From assembly GCA_022798855.1 (NCBI GenBank), contig JAAWNI010000068.1:1-10200 (forward strand): a stretch of 10,200 nucleotides of DNA, written 5' to 3'. The position numbers and the translations under genes were made by a program. The notes beneath the pieces were generated by a model. It searched no databases and was not told the DNA's origin. It was given only the letters and a program-made list of their open reading frames with translations. Positions 1 through 5,994 of this stretch are shown one piece after another; the stretch's first letter is position 1, and the number at the start of each line of letters is the position of its first letter. The stretch is from Lawsonibacter sp. Lineage in GTDB: Bacteria > Bacillota > Clostridia > Oscillospirales > Oscillospiraceae.

Positions 1-105
1 CAATTTTTACACCAATTCAACGAGAAAATACGCCAGGATTTGAGAAGATATGAAAAATACGAAAACCGCGAAACCGTTGCGCCGCAACGCTTTGAGAAGC
101 TTTGA
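1..105 (+). CDS. Possible C-terminal end of an upstream gene (partial)
   Basis: Reading from base 1, frame 1 stays open for 34 codons and stops at TGA 103-105. The encoded tail is charged and hydrophilic, rich in Glu, Lys, Arg, Gln and Tyr, and ends in FEKL. The stop lies 18 bases before the smc start, with the smc ribosome binding site in between, which would suit an operon. Against it, the codons are AT-rich, unlike the GC-ending codons of smc, and 34 open codons can occur by chance in such DNA. I do not recognise a family. In many Clostridia the gene before smc is rnc (RNase III), but this tail does not show a double-stranded RNA-binding end, so I do not assign it. Confidence 0.35.
   Translation, partial: QFLHQFNEKIRQDLRRYEKYENRETVAPQRFEKL
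75..89. repeat. Short perfect inverted repeat upstream of smc
   Basis: CGTTGCG-C-CGCAACG forms a 15-base inverted repeat with almost no loop. It overlaps the possible upstream reading frame and has no T-tract after it, so it is not a standard terminator. The same leader carries three copies of TTTGAGAAG, at 39-47, 91-99 and 101-109, the last two in tandem with a 10-base period. Function unknown. Confidence 0.4.
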
Positions 106-110
106 GAAGA

Positions 111-116
111 AAGGGG
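111..116 (+). promoter_or_regulatory. Ribosome binding site of smc
   Basis: AAGGGG lies 7 bases before the GTG at 124. This supports the GTG as the true smc start, because the protein then begins with the typical SMC N-terminus MYLKALEIQGFKSF. Confidence 0.7.
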
Positions 117-123
117 TGGTTCT

Positions 124-3100
124 GTGTACCTAAAAGCATTGGAAATCCAGGGATTTAAGTCCTTCCCGGACAAGACGGTCCTCACCTTTGGCGAGGACAT
201 CACCGCCATTGTAGGCCCCAACGGGTCGGGCAAGTCCAACATCTCCGACGCCATCCGCTGGGTGATGGGGGAGCAGTCCACCCGGGCCCTGCGGGGGGGC
301 AAGATGGAGGACGTGATCTTCGGCGGCACGGCCAAGCGCAAGCAGACGGGCTACGCCGAGGTCTCCCTGGTGCTGGACAACACCAGCCGCCTTTTCAGCC
401 TGGAGGAGTCGGAGGTGATGGTCACCCGGCGGTACTACCGCTCCGGCGAGAGCGAGTACTACATCAACCGCCGGTCGGTCCGCCTGAAGGACGTGAACGA
501 GCTGTTCATGGACACCGGACTGGGCCGGGAGGGCTACTCCATCATCGGCCAGGGCCGCATTGACGAGATACTGTCCGTCAAATCCGCCGACCGCCGGGAG
601 GTCTTTGAGGAAGCCGCCGGCATCTCCCGTTTCCGCCACCGGAAGGAGGAGGCGGAGCGCAAGCTGGAGCGCACCGACGAAAACCTGGTCCGGGTCAACG
701 ACAAGATATCCGAGCTGGAGCTCCAGGTGGAGCCCCTGCGGGAGCAGAGCGGGAAGGCGAAAAAATTCCTGGTCCTCCGGGACGAGCTGCGGGGGCTGGA
801 GATTTCCGTCTGGCTGGACACCCTGGAGCGCATCCGGGCCAGCGGCATCAAGCTGGAAGCCGACTACCAGGAGGCCGTCCGCCGCCGGGAGGAGGTCAAG
901 GTCAGCCAGGAGAAGGCCTACGCCGCCGCCGAGCGGTACTCCGAAGCCATGCGGGAGAAGGACCTGGAGGCCGACCGGCTCCGCTTTGAGATGCAGGGGC
1001 GGCAGGCCCGGGCCAACGAGCTGGAGTCGGCCATCGCCGTGCTGAAAAGCAGCATCCAGCACAACCTGGAGTCCGCCCAGCGCATCCGGGCCGACCTGGA
1101 GCAGCAGGAGGGCCGGGAGGGCTCCCTGGCGGAGCAGATCGGCCAGCGGAAGGCCCGCCTGGCGGAGATTGAGGGCCAGCTGGAGGAGGGCCGGTCCGCC
1201 CTGTCCGCCAAGGGCCGGGAAGCGGAGGAAGCGGCCCGGTCGGCGGGCACCCTGGCCAGGGAGCTGGAGGCGCTGCGCGGCCAGGCCGACCTGGGCGCGG
1301 CCGGGGCCGCCGAAGCCAAGGCCCTGCTGTCCGCCCTGGCCGCCGCCGCCCAGGAGGTCATGGACCGGGACGGGGCGGTGCGCCGGGAAGCCAACGAGCT
1401 GGAGGAGCGCCTGGAGGAAGCCCAAAAGGAGGCCCGCGCCGCCAGGCGCCAATACGACGGCGCCGTGGAGGAGCGGGACGGGGTAAAAAACGTGATCCAG
1501 GGCTACCAGCTGCGGATGGACGCCCGAAAAAAGAAGTGGGACCAGGCCAAGGACGCCCACGTGAAGCTGAGGATGGAGGAAAACGCCCTCACCTCCCGGA
1601 TCAAGCTCCTCACCGAGATGGAGCGGGACCACGAGGGCTATACCAAGGCGGTGAAGCTGGTGATGGGGGAGTCCCAGCGGGGCGCCCTGCGCAACATCCA
1701 CGGCCCGGTGGCCGACCTGCTCAAGGTCCCGGACCAATACACCGTGGCCATCGAGACAGCGTTGGGCGGGGCCATGCAGAACATCGTGGTGGACCGGGAG
1801 GAGGACGGCAAGGCGGTCATCCAGTACCTGAAGCGCCGGGACGGGGGGCGGGCCACCATCCTGCCCCTCAGCTCCATCCGCCCGGGCTTCCTCCGGGAGG
1901 GAGAGGCCCTCAGCCGGGAGCCGGGCTTTGTGGGGGTGGGCGACCAGCTCATCTCCTTCGACCCCAAGTACCAAAACGTCTTTTCCAACCTGCTGGGCCG
2001 GGTGGCCGTGATGGAGGACCTGGACGCAGCCATCGCCGCCGCCCGGAAGTACGGCTATAAATTCCGCATCGTCACCCTGGACGGCCAGGTGCTGAACCCC
2101 GGCGGCTCCATGACGGGCGGCTCGGCCAGCCGCAGCGCCGGAATTTTGAGCCGGGCCAACGAGCTGGAGCGGCTGAACAGCCAGCTGGGGGGCATCCAGG
2201 CCCAGGTAGCTGAGATGGGGAAGGCGGTGGCCGAAGCGGAGCGGGAGTCCACCGCCGCCGCCTACGAGCTGGAGGCGGCCCAGGCCCAGCTGCGCCAGTG
2301 GGAGGACGCCATCCTCAAGGCGGAGGGGGAGCTGTCCCACCGCCGGAGCGTGGCCGCCGAGCTGGAGCGCCAGCGGGAGGGCCACCGGGAGGAGCTGGAG
2401 CAGCTGAAAGGCCGCTCCGCCCAGATCGAGGCGGACACCCAGGCGGCCCGGGCGCGCATCCAGGCCCTGGAGGGGGAGGCGGCCGCCCTGAAAAGCGAAG
2501 CCGAGGGCAAGGCCCGGGGCCAGAGCGAGGTGCAGGAGCGCTCCGCCCGCATCGCCCAGGAGGTGGCCGCCCTCACCGCCGCCCAGGCCGCCCTGGAAGC
2601 GGAGCGGGAAGCCACCCGGTCCGGCCTGTCCGAGCTGGAGGACCTGAAAGCCAGCATGGCCGGGGACCGGGACCAGAGCCGGGCGCTGATGGCCGGCTAT
2701 GAGGAGAAAAACGCCGGGCTCACCCAGGAGATCGAGGAAAAAGAGGGGGCCTTGGCCGGACTCCAGCGGGAGAACCAGAGCCAGGGTGAAGCCGTCTCCC
2801 GGCTGAACCAGGAGAAAATCGACCTGGAGGGCCGGCGGGTGAAGGCCACCCGGGAGAGCCAGTCCCTGAACGAGGAGCTGCTGCGCGCGGAGGGGGAGGT
2901 CTCCCGGCTGGACCAGCGGCGGGTGTCCGCTTCCATGGAGGAGAAGCAGCTGTTGGACAAGCTGTGGGAGACATACGAGCTCAGCCACGAAGCCGCCCGC
3001 CAGCAGCGGGTGGAGATCGAGTCGGTCCAGAAGGCCGGCCGCCGCATCGCCGAGCTGAAACGGTCCATCTCCGGGCTGGGCAGCGTGAACGTGGGGGCCA

Positions 3101-3696
3101 TTGAGGAGTTCCAGCGGGTCAACGAGCGGTACACCTACCTCACCGACCAGCGGGACGACGTGGCCAAGGCAAAAAAGGAGCTGGAGGAGATCATCGCCGG
3201 CATCACCAACGAGATGAAAACCATCTTTCAGCGGGAGTTCGCCACCATCAACGAGGCCTTTGGCCAGACCTTCCTGGAGCTCTTCGGCGGCGGCAAGGCC
3301 ACCCTGGAGCTGGAGGACCCTAACGACGTCCTCAACTGCGGCATTGAGATCAAGGTCCAGCCCCCGGGCAAGGCGCTGAAAATCATCACCCTGCTGTCCG
3401 GCGGCGAGAAGGCCTTTGTGGCCATCGCCCTGTACTTCGCCATTTTAAAGGTGCGCCCCACCCCCTTCGTGGTCATGGACGAGATCGAAGCCGCTTTGGA
3501 CGACAGCAACGTGGTGCGGTTTGCCCACTATATGCGCAATATGTCCGCCAAGACCCAGTTTATCGTCATCACCCACCGGCGGGGCACTATGGAGGAAGCC
3601 GACGTCCTCTACGGCGTCACCATGCAGGAGCAGGGTGTGAGCCGGATGTTGACCATCAACCTGAATGATGTGGAGAAGGAATTGAATATCCGTTAG
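124..3696 (+). CDS. smc: Chromosome segregation protein SMC
   Basis: This is a full-length 1190-residue SMC ATPase, the usual size for bacterial SMC. With ScpA and ScpB the family forms the ring-shaped condensin that organises and segregates the nucleoid. The N-terminal head has Walker A GPNGSGKS at residues 31-38. A first long coiled coil (about 165-500) leads to the hinge (about 505-670), which carries the glycine-rich stretch GGSMTGGS at 660-667. A second coiled coil (about 680-1020) returns to the C-terminal head, with signature LSGGEK at 1091-1096 and Walker B FVVMDE at 1115-1120, ending in catalytic Glu1120. All ATPase motifs are intact, so I expect it to be functional. The start is GTG, supported by AAGGGG 7 bases upstream. 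The coiled coils are very rich in Ala, Glu, Gln and Arg. The stop TAG overlaps the stop of a convergent small gene on the other strand. ftsY lies about 1.3 kb downstream. Confidence 0.98.
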   Translation: MYLKALEIQGFKSFPDKTVLTFGEDITAIVGPNGSGKSNISDAIRWVMGEQSTRALRGGKMEDVIFGGTAKRKQTGYAEVSLVLDNTSRLFSLEESEVMVTRRYYRSGESEYYINRRSVRLKDVNELFMDTGLGREGYSIIGQGRIDEILSVKSADRREVFEEAAGISRFRHRKEEAERKLERTDENLVRVNDKISELELQVEPLREQSGKAKKFLVLRDELRGLEISVWLDTLERIRASGIKLEADYQEAVRRREEVKVSQEKAYAAAERYSEAMREKDLEADRLRFEMQGRQARANELESAIAVLKSSIQHNLESAQRIRADLEQQEGREGSLAEQIGQRKARLAEIEGQLEEGRSALSAKGREAEEAARSAGTLARELEALRGQADLGAAGAAEAKALLSALAAAAQEVMDRDGAVRREANELEERLEEAQKEARAARRQYDGAVEERDGVKNVIQGYQLRMDARKKKWDQAKDAHVKLRMEENALTSRIKLLTEMERDHEGYTKAVKLVMGESQRGALRNIHGPVADLLKVPDQYTVAIETALGGAMQNIVVDREEDGKAVIQYLKRRDGGRATILPLSSIRPGFLREGEALSREPGFVGVGDQLISFDPKYQNVFSNLLGRVAVMEDLDAAIAAARKYGYKFRIVTLDGQVLNPGGSMTGGSASRSAGILSRANELERLNSQLGGIQAQVAEMGKAVAEAERESTAAAYELEAAQAQLRQWEDAILKAEGELSHRRSVAAELERQREGHREELEQLKGRSAQIEADTQAARARIQALEGEAAALKSEAEGKARGQSEVQERSARIAQEVAALTAAQAALEAEREATRSGLSELEDLKASMAGDRDQSRALMAGYEEKNAGLTQEIEEKEGALAGLQRENQSQGEAVSRLNQEKIDLEGRRVKATRESQSLNEELLRAEGEVSRLDQRRVSASMEEKQLLDKLWETYELSHEAARQQRVEIESVQKAGRRIAELKRSISGLGSVNVGAIEEFQRVNERYTYLTDQRDDVAKAKKELEEIIAGITNEMKTIFQREFATINEAFGQTFLELFGGGKATLELEDPNDVLNCGIEIKVQPPGKALKIITLLSGGEKAFVAIALYFAILKVRPTPFVVMDEIEAALDDSNVVRFAHYMRNMSAKTQFIVITHRRGTMEEADVLYGVTMQEQGVSRMLTINLNDVEKELNIR

Positions 3697-3965
3697 GACC
3701 CCAGCGCCCGGGACAGCCTCCAGCCCAGATAGACCCCGGTGAAAAAGGACGCCTGCTCCTGGAGGGCGGCGGTAAAACACGCCGCGTCCTCCAGGCGGTC
3801 AAAGAGCGACTGCAGCTCCGGGTCGGAAAACAGTTCGCACTCCTGCCGGACCTGCGCCAAGTGGGCTTCCCGTGAAATCCGCTCTGGCATCTTTTGATAA
3901 ATCTGGTATGATAGGGTTTGCAGTTCCGGGATGTTGTAGAGCATTTCTAAAATTTTATAGTTCAT
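3693..3965 (-). CDS. Small helical protein of unknown function, divergent from an XRE regulator
   Basis: A 90-residue protein that I do not recognise with confidence. It starts MNYKILEMLYNIPEL and looks mostly alpha-helical. It is rich in Leu, Glu and Gln, has no signal peptide and no clear membrane span. Its end, FFTGVYLGWRLSRAL, resembles the helical C-termini of small uncharacterised Oscillospiraceae proteins (DUF6809-like), but that is only a guess. The gene is supported by AAAGGAG (plus-strand positions 3976-3982) 10 bases before its ATG. On the same strand there is a near-consensus promoter, with TTGACA at 4030-4025 and TATACT at 4006-4001. It is convergent with smc: the four bases TTAG at 3693-3696 hold both stop codons. 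It is divergent from the XRE gene and shares its promoter region, so the two are probably co-regulated, perhaps as regulator and target. Confidence 0.75.
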   Translation of the reverse strand: MNYKILEMLYNIPELQTLSYQIYQKMPERISREAHLAQVRQECELFSDPELQSLFDRLEDAACFTAALQEQASFFTGVYLGWRLSRALGS

Positions 3966-3975
3966 TTTTATATCG

Positions 3976-3982
3976 CTCCTTT
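3976..3982 (-). promoter_or_regulatory. Ribosome binding site of the minus-strand small gene
   Basis: The minus strand reads AAAGGAG here, 10 bases before the ATG at 3965. The site overlaps the -35 box (3980-3985) of the opposite-strand XRE promoter, so the same bases serve both genes. Confidence 0.65.
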
Positions 3983-4008
3983 ACGACGAGGTTTTTCATA
4001 AGTATACT
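3980..4008 (+). promoter_or_regulatory. Predicted promoter of the XRE regulator
   Basis: The -35 TTTACG (3980-3985, 4 of 6 consensus bases) is followed by a 17-base spacer and the -10 TATACT (4003-4008, 5 of 6). Transcription would start near 4014-4016. That leaves a leader of about 30 bases containing the strong ribosome binding site at 4031-4040. The -10 is inside the palindrome AGTATACT and so is shared with the opposite promoter. Confidence 0.6.
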
Positions 4009-4025
4009 ACGAAAGAGCTCGTCGT
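3983..4025. promoter_or_regulatory. Candidate operator region with nested inverted repeats
   Basis: ACGACGAG (3983-3990) and CTCGTCGT (4018-4025) form a perfect 8-bp inverted repeat centred on 4004, half a base from the centre of the shared -10 palindrome AGTATACT (4001-4008). Within it are two possible 14-bp operators with the same pattern: ACGA-GGTTTT-TCAT (3986-3999) and ACGA-AAGAGC-TCGT (4009-4022). Their centres are 23 bp apart, one on each side of the -10. Length and symmetry fit binding of XRE/Cro-type dimers. That the neighbouring XRE protein binds here is inference. Confidence 0.5.
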
Positions 4026-4030
4026 GTCAA
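4001..4030 (-). promoter_or_regulatory. Predicted promoter of the minus-strand small gene
   Basis: On the minus strand the -35 is a perfect TTGACA (4030-4025), followed by an 18-base spacer and TATACT (4006-4001). Transcription would start near 3994, about 30 bases before the ATG at 3965. By consensus this promoter looks stronger than the opposing XRE promoter. The two -10 boxes overlap, so polymerase could probably occupy only one at a time. Confidence 0.6.
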
Positions 4031-4040
4031 GGGGGAGGAG
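4031..4040 (+). promoter_or_regulatory. Ribosome binding site deciding the XRE start
   Basis: GGGGGAGGAG ends 7 bases before ATG 4048. It favours that ATG over an in-frame GTG at 4024, which lies upstream of the site and overlaps the operator and the opposite promoter's -35. Confidence 0.8.
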
Positions 4041-4047
4041 AGCTTTT

Positions 4048-4260
4048 ATGAGCCAATTTTCAAAGTCCCTTCGTGACATACGGAAAAAGTCCGGAAAAAA
4101 ACAGCGGGAAGCCGCAGAATATTTGGGGCTTAATATTCGAACATACCAATACTATGAGGGTGGGCAGAGCGAGCCCAATATTTCCACCCTGGTCAAACTG
4201 GCCGACTTCTTCATGGTCAGCCTGGATGAGCTGGTGGGCCGGGATTGGGGCGGTCGGTGA
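4048..4260 (+). CDS. XRE/Cro-family helix-turn-helix transcriptional regulator
   Basis: A 70-residue protein that is almost entirely one HTH_3/XRE DNA-binding domain (about residues 7-62). It has the typical pattern: Gln19, Ala22-Ala23, Leu26-Gly27, then the recognition helix near IRTYQYYEGG (30-39), PNISTLVKLADFF (43-55) and the closing SLDELVGR (58-65). There is no second domain, so any ligand or partner sensing is not visible. The start is ATG 4048, chosen from GGGGGAGGAG 7 bases upstream. The gene is divergent from the small gene at 3693-3965 across an 82-bp gap with overlapping promoters and paired operator-like sites. I infer autoregulation and control of the divergent gene. The stop codon abuts a hairpin-rich repeat at 4262. 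Small stand-alone XRE proteins like this are common in mobile or accessory modules, but no mobility gene is present. Confidence 0.92.
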   Translation: MSQFSKSLRDIRKKSGKKQREAAEYLGLNIRTYQYYEGGQSEPNISTLVKLADFFMVSLDELVGRDWGGR

Positions 4261-4261
4261 G

Positions 4262-4395
4262 GGAATCCCCCAGTCACGGCTGCGCCGTGCCAGCCCCCTT
4301 TGACAAGGGGGCCTTTGGAGCAGGACCGGGGCCTTCCAAGCACCCAAGCCCCCCTTGTTAAAGGGGGGAGGGCCACGAAGTGGCGGGGGGATTCC
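4262..4395. repeat. MITE-like hairpin repeat element (family A), intact copy
   Basis: A 134-bp non-coding element with perfect 10-bp terminal inverted repeats, GGAATCCCCC (4262-4271) and GGGGGATTCC (4386-4395). The two halves, about 50 bp each, match as imperfect inverted copies. Four internal hairpins are visible: CACGGC-TGC-GCCGTG (4275-4289); GCCCCCTT-TGAC-AAGGGGGC (4293-4312); CCCCCCTT-GTTA-AAGGGGGG (4349-4368); and CCAC-GAA-GTGG (4373-4383). It begins right after the XRE stop and ends just before the ribosome binding site of the next gene. I see no convincing target-site duplication. Similar elements are, to my knowledge, common between genes in Oscillospiraceae genomes. A rearranged relative lies at 7157-7275 in this window. 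It may also affect transcription or RNA stability, which is inference. Confidence 0.75.
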
Positions 4396-4406
4396 ATTTA
4401 TATAGC

Positions 4407-4412
4407 AGGAGG
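4407..4412 (+). promoter_or_regulatory. Ribosome binding site deciding the GTG start of the membrane zinc-ribbon gene
   Basis: A perfect AGGAGG lies 6 bases before GTG 4419. An ATG at 4380 in the same frame lies inside the repeat element and has no ribosome binding site, so GTG 4419 is the better start. Confidence 0.8.
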
Positions 4413-4418
4413 TCCATC

Positions 4419-4688
4419 GTGAACGAAAACGAGAAAAAAACCAGCGACTGGAAAATGATAATCGGCGGCATCGCGCTGATCGCGGTGCTGTTTGTGGGGG
4501 TGCAGTTCATCTTCTGGGGCCTGGGGGAGGCCATCCATCAGGATGTGCCCGACGCCTCCGCCAGCCAGAGCGCCCCAGAGGAGGGGCGGACCGACGCCCC
4601 CAGCTTCTGCGTCCACTGCGGCAGGGAGCTGCCTGAGCGCTTTGAATGGGGGCAGTTCTGCCCCTACTGCGGGGAGAAGGTGGCGTGA
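4419..4688 (+). CDS. Small membrane-anchored zinc-ribbon protein
   Basis: An 89-residue protein with three parts. A short charged N-terminus (1-12) is followed by one hydrophobic membrane span (about 13-35, rich in Ile, Val, Phe and Gly), then an acidic Ser/Ala/Pro linker (about 42-61). A C-terminal zinc ribbon has paired knuckles CVHCG (64-68) and CPYCG (81-85). The span and ribbon are clear, the function is not. Such proteins are generic 'zinc-ribbon domain-containing' proteins in Clostridia. Positive residues before the span suggest the N-terminus is inside, which would put the ribbon outside. However, zinc ribbons usually act in the cytoplasm, so the topology is open. The start is GTG 4419. 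The stop TGA overlaps the next gene's ATG by one base, so the two zinc-ribbon genes are very probably translated together and may act together. Confidence 0.85.
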   Translation: MNENEKKTSDWKMIIGGIALIAVLFVGVQFIFWGLGEAIHQDVPDASASQSAPEEGRTDAPSFCVHCGRELPERFEWGQFCPYCGEKVA

Positions 4689-4993
4689 TGGAAAAAATAC
4701 AGTGCCTGCGCTGCGGCGTGGAGATGGAATTTGTGGCCCGGGAGAAGATACAGCTGGGGCAGACAGGCTGGGTTTTGGGCGGCCTGGACAATCTGCTGGC
4801 CGGGGCGCTGGAGACGGCCATCTTTACCTGCCCCAAATGCGGAAAACTGGAATTTTTCCGGGGGGATTTCTTCGACGGCGCGGGGGAGGAGCCGGGCGGA
4901 ATCGCCCGGACCCGGTGCCCCGGCTGCGGCGCCCTCTATGAGATGGACTATCCCAAGTGCCCCCGGTGCGGGGCGGAAAACGAAAATTGGTAA
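4688..4993 (+). CDS. Double zinc-ribbon protein with four CxxC knuckles
   Basis: A 101-residue soluble protein that starts MEKIQCLRCG. Four CxxC pairs are seen at residues 6-9, 48-51, 77-80 and 91-94, enough for two zinc ions. The first two pairs enclose a segment with GQTGWVLGGLDNL and a following CPKCGKLEFF. This looks like the nucleic-acid-binding-type zinc-ribbon proteins found widely in Clostridia, whose role is not known to me. The last two pairs form a compact C-terminal ribbon. The start is ATG 4688, overlapping the previous stop as TGATG, with AAGGTGG (4677-4683) just upstream. A longer frame from ATG 4646 lies inside the previous gene and is less likely. ftsY starts 15 bases after its stop, so it probably shares a transcript with ftsY. 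Confidence 0.87.
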   Translation: MEKIQCLRCGVEMEFVAREKIQLGQTGWVLGGLDNLLAGALETAIFTCPKCGKLEFFRGDFFDGAGEEPGGIARTRCPGCGALYEMDYPKCPRCGAENENW

Positions 4994-5008
4994 AGGAGAC
5001 GGCAGGCC

Positions 5009-5878
5009 ATGGGCTTTTTTGACAAGCTGAAAAAAATCAACATTTTCGCCGGGTTCGGGTCCGAACTCACCGACGATTTCTACGACGAGCTGGAGGAGTC
5101 GCTGATTCTGGCCGACACCGGCATGGACGTAACCTTGGAGCTGGTGGAGGAGCTGCGCCGCCGGGTGCGGGCGGAGGGAGTCAAGACGGTGGACGGGGCC
5201 AGGGAGGTGATGGTCCGGGTCATCGCCGGCGCCCTCAGCGCCGGGGACACGGGGCTGGACCTGTCCACACGCCCCTCGGTGGTGCTGTTCATCGGGGTCA
5301 ACGGGGTGGGCAAGACCACTACCATCGGCAAAATCGGCCGCCAGCTGAAGGCCCAGCGGAAAAAGGTCCTCTTCTGCGCCGCCGACACCTTCCGGGCCGC
5401 CGCCGCCGACCAGCTTGCCATCTGGGCCGAACGGGCGGGGGTGGACATCATCAAACAGCAGGAGGGGGCCGACCCCGCCGCCGTGGTCTTCGACGCCATG
5501 TCCGCCGCCAAGGCCCGGAGCTCCGACGTGGTGCTGGTGGACACCGCCGGCCGGCTCCACAACAAGCAGAACCTGATGAATGAGCTGAATAAAATTTCCC
5601 GGGTCATCGACCGGGAGCTGCCCGGCTGCGCCCGGGAGACCCTCCTTGTGCTGGACGCCACTACCGGACAGAACGGCCTGATCCAGGCCAAGCAGTTCAA
5701 GGAAGCGGCCGGCATCACCGGCATCGTCCTCACCAAGCTGGACGGCACCGCCAAGGGGGGCATCGCCATCGCCATCGCCAAGGAGCTGGGCGTGCCCGTG
5801 AAATACGCCGGCGTGGGCGAGGGCATCGATGATTTGAAGCCCTTCGACGCCCAGGAGTTCGCCCAGGCGCTGATTTGA
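5009..5878 (+). CDS. ftsY: Signal recognition particle receptor FtsY
   Basis: A 289-residue SRP-family GTPase. It docks the SRP (Ffh)-ribosome complex at the inner membrane and delivers nascent membrane proteins to SecYEG, with reciprocal GTP hydrolysis with Ffh. The short helical N domain (about 1-80) starts MGFFDKLKK, an amphipathic basic N-terminus suited to membrane contact. The NG GTPase domain shows G1 GVNGVGKTTT (96-105), DTFRAAA (126-132), G3 DTAGR (178-182), G4 TKLDGTAKGG (242-251) and the closing GVGEGIDDL. It lacks the long acidic A domain of E. coli FtsY and is also short beside B. subtilis FtsY, as in many Clostridia. The ribosome binding site AAAGGAG (4992-4998) lies 10 bases before the ATG. 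It follows the zinc-ribbon gene by 15 bases, and the usual neighbour smc lies further upstream. Confidence 0.98.
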   Translation: MGFFDKLKKINIFAGFGSELTDDFYDELEESLILADTGMDVTLELVEELRRRVRAEGVKTVDGAREVMVRVIAGALSAGDTGLDLSTRPSVVLFIGVNGVGKTTTIGKIGRQLKAQRKKVLFCAADTFRAAAADQLAIWAERAGVDIIKQQEGADPAAVVFDAMSAAKARSSDVVLVDTAGRLHNKQNLMNELNKISRVIDRELPGCARETLLVLDATTGQNGLIQAKQFKEAAGITGIVLTKLDGTAKGGIAIAIAKELGVPVKYAGVGEGIDDLKPFDAQEFAQALI

Positions 5879-5896
5879 TCTTTGCATTTTCCGTTT

Positions 5897-5934
5897 GTAG
5901 GGGGTGTCGCGCCCTGCGTGCGGCGCGTCCCTAC
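5897..5934. repeat. GTAGGG-ended hairpin repeat (family B) after ftsY
   Basis: GTAGGG (5897-5902) and CCCTAC (5929-5934) are inverted ends around an inner stem, CGCGCC (5908-5913) with GGCGCG (5922-5927). Outside the ends, TTTTCCGT and ACGGAAAA extend the symmetry. It is followed by A's, not T's, so it is not a standard terminator for ftsY. Just downstream, GGGCGCCC (5944-5951) is a palindrome and CCCCTACGGGCGG looks like a fragment of the same family in inverse orientation. Confidence 0.55.
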
Positions 5935-5994
5935 GGAAAAATGGGCGCCCCTACGGGCGGGGCCGGTTTCGGAAAAAATTTAATAGATTATCAA

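Noticed and set aside
130..2988. Very long open frame on the minus strand opposite smc
   Set aside because: The product is low-complexity and rich in Leu, Gly, Pro and His, with no recognisable domain. It mirrors the GC-rich third positions of smc, which has all its motifs intact.
4024..4047. GTG start 8 codons upstream of the XRE gene
   Set aside because: It lies before the strong ribosome binding site at 4031-4040 and within the operator and opposite promoter.
4262..4395. CRISPR array or tRNA in the hairpin-rich gap
   Set aside because: The repeats are inverted halves, not evenly spaced direct repeats with spacers, and no cloverleaf or T-loop pattern is seen.
4380..4418. ATG start inside the repeat for the membrane zinc-ribbon gene
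   Set aside because: No ribosome binding site before it, and the sequence belongs to the repeat end. GTG 4419 has a perfect AGGAGG at the right distance.
4646..4687. Upstream ATG for the double zinc-ribbon gene
   Set aside because: It would overlap the previous gene by 43 bases, and the added residues do not belong to the zinc-ribbon fold. ATG 4688 gives the typical MEKIQCLRCG start.
4664..5887. Long minus-strand open frame opposite ftsY and the zinc-ribbon gene
   Set aside because: No ribosome binding site or domain, and a Gly/Leu/His/Pro-rich composition. ftsY and the double zinc-ribbon gene on the plus strand explain the DNA fully.
5897..5960. Rho-independent terminator after ftsY
   Set aside because: The hairpin is GC-rich but is followed by A's and G's, not a T-tract. 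It fits the GTAGGG repeat family better.
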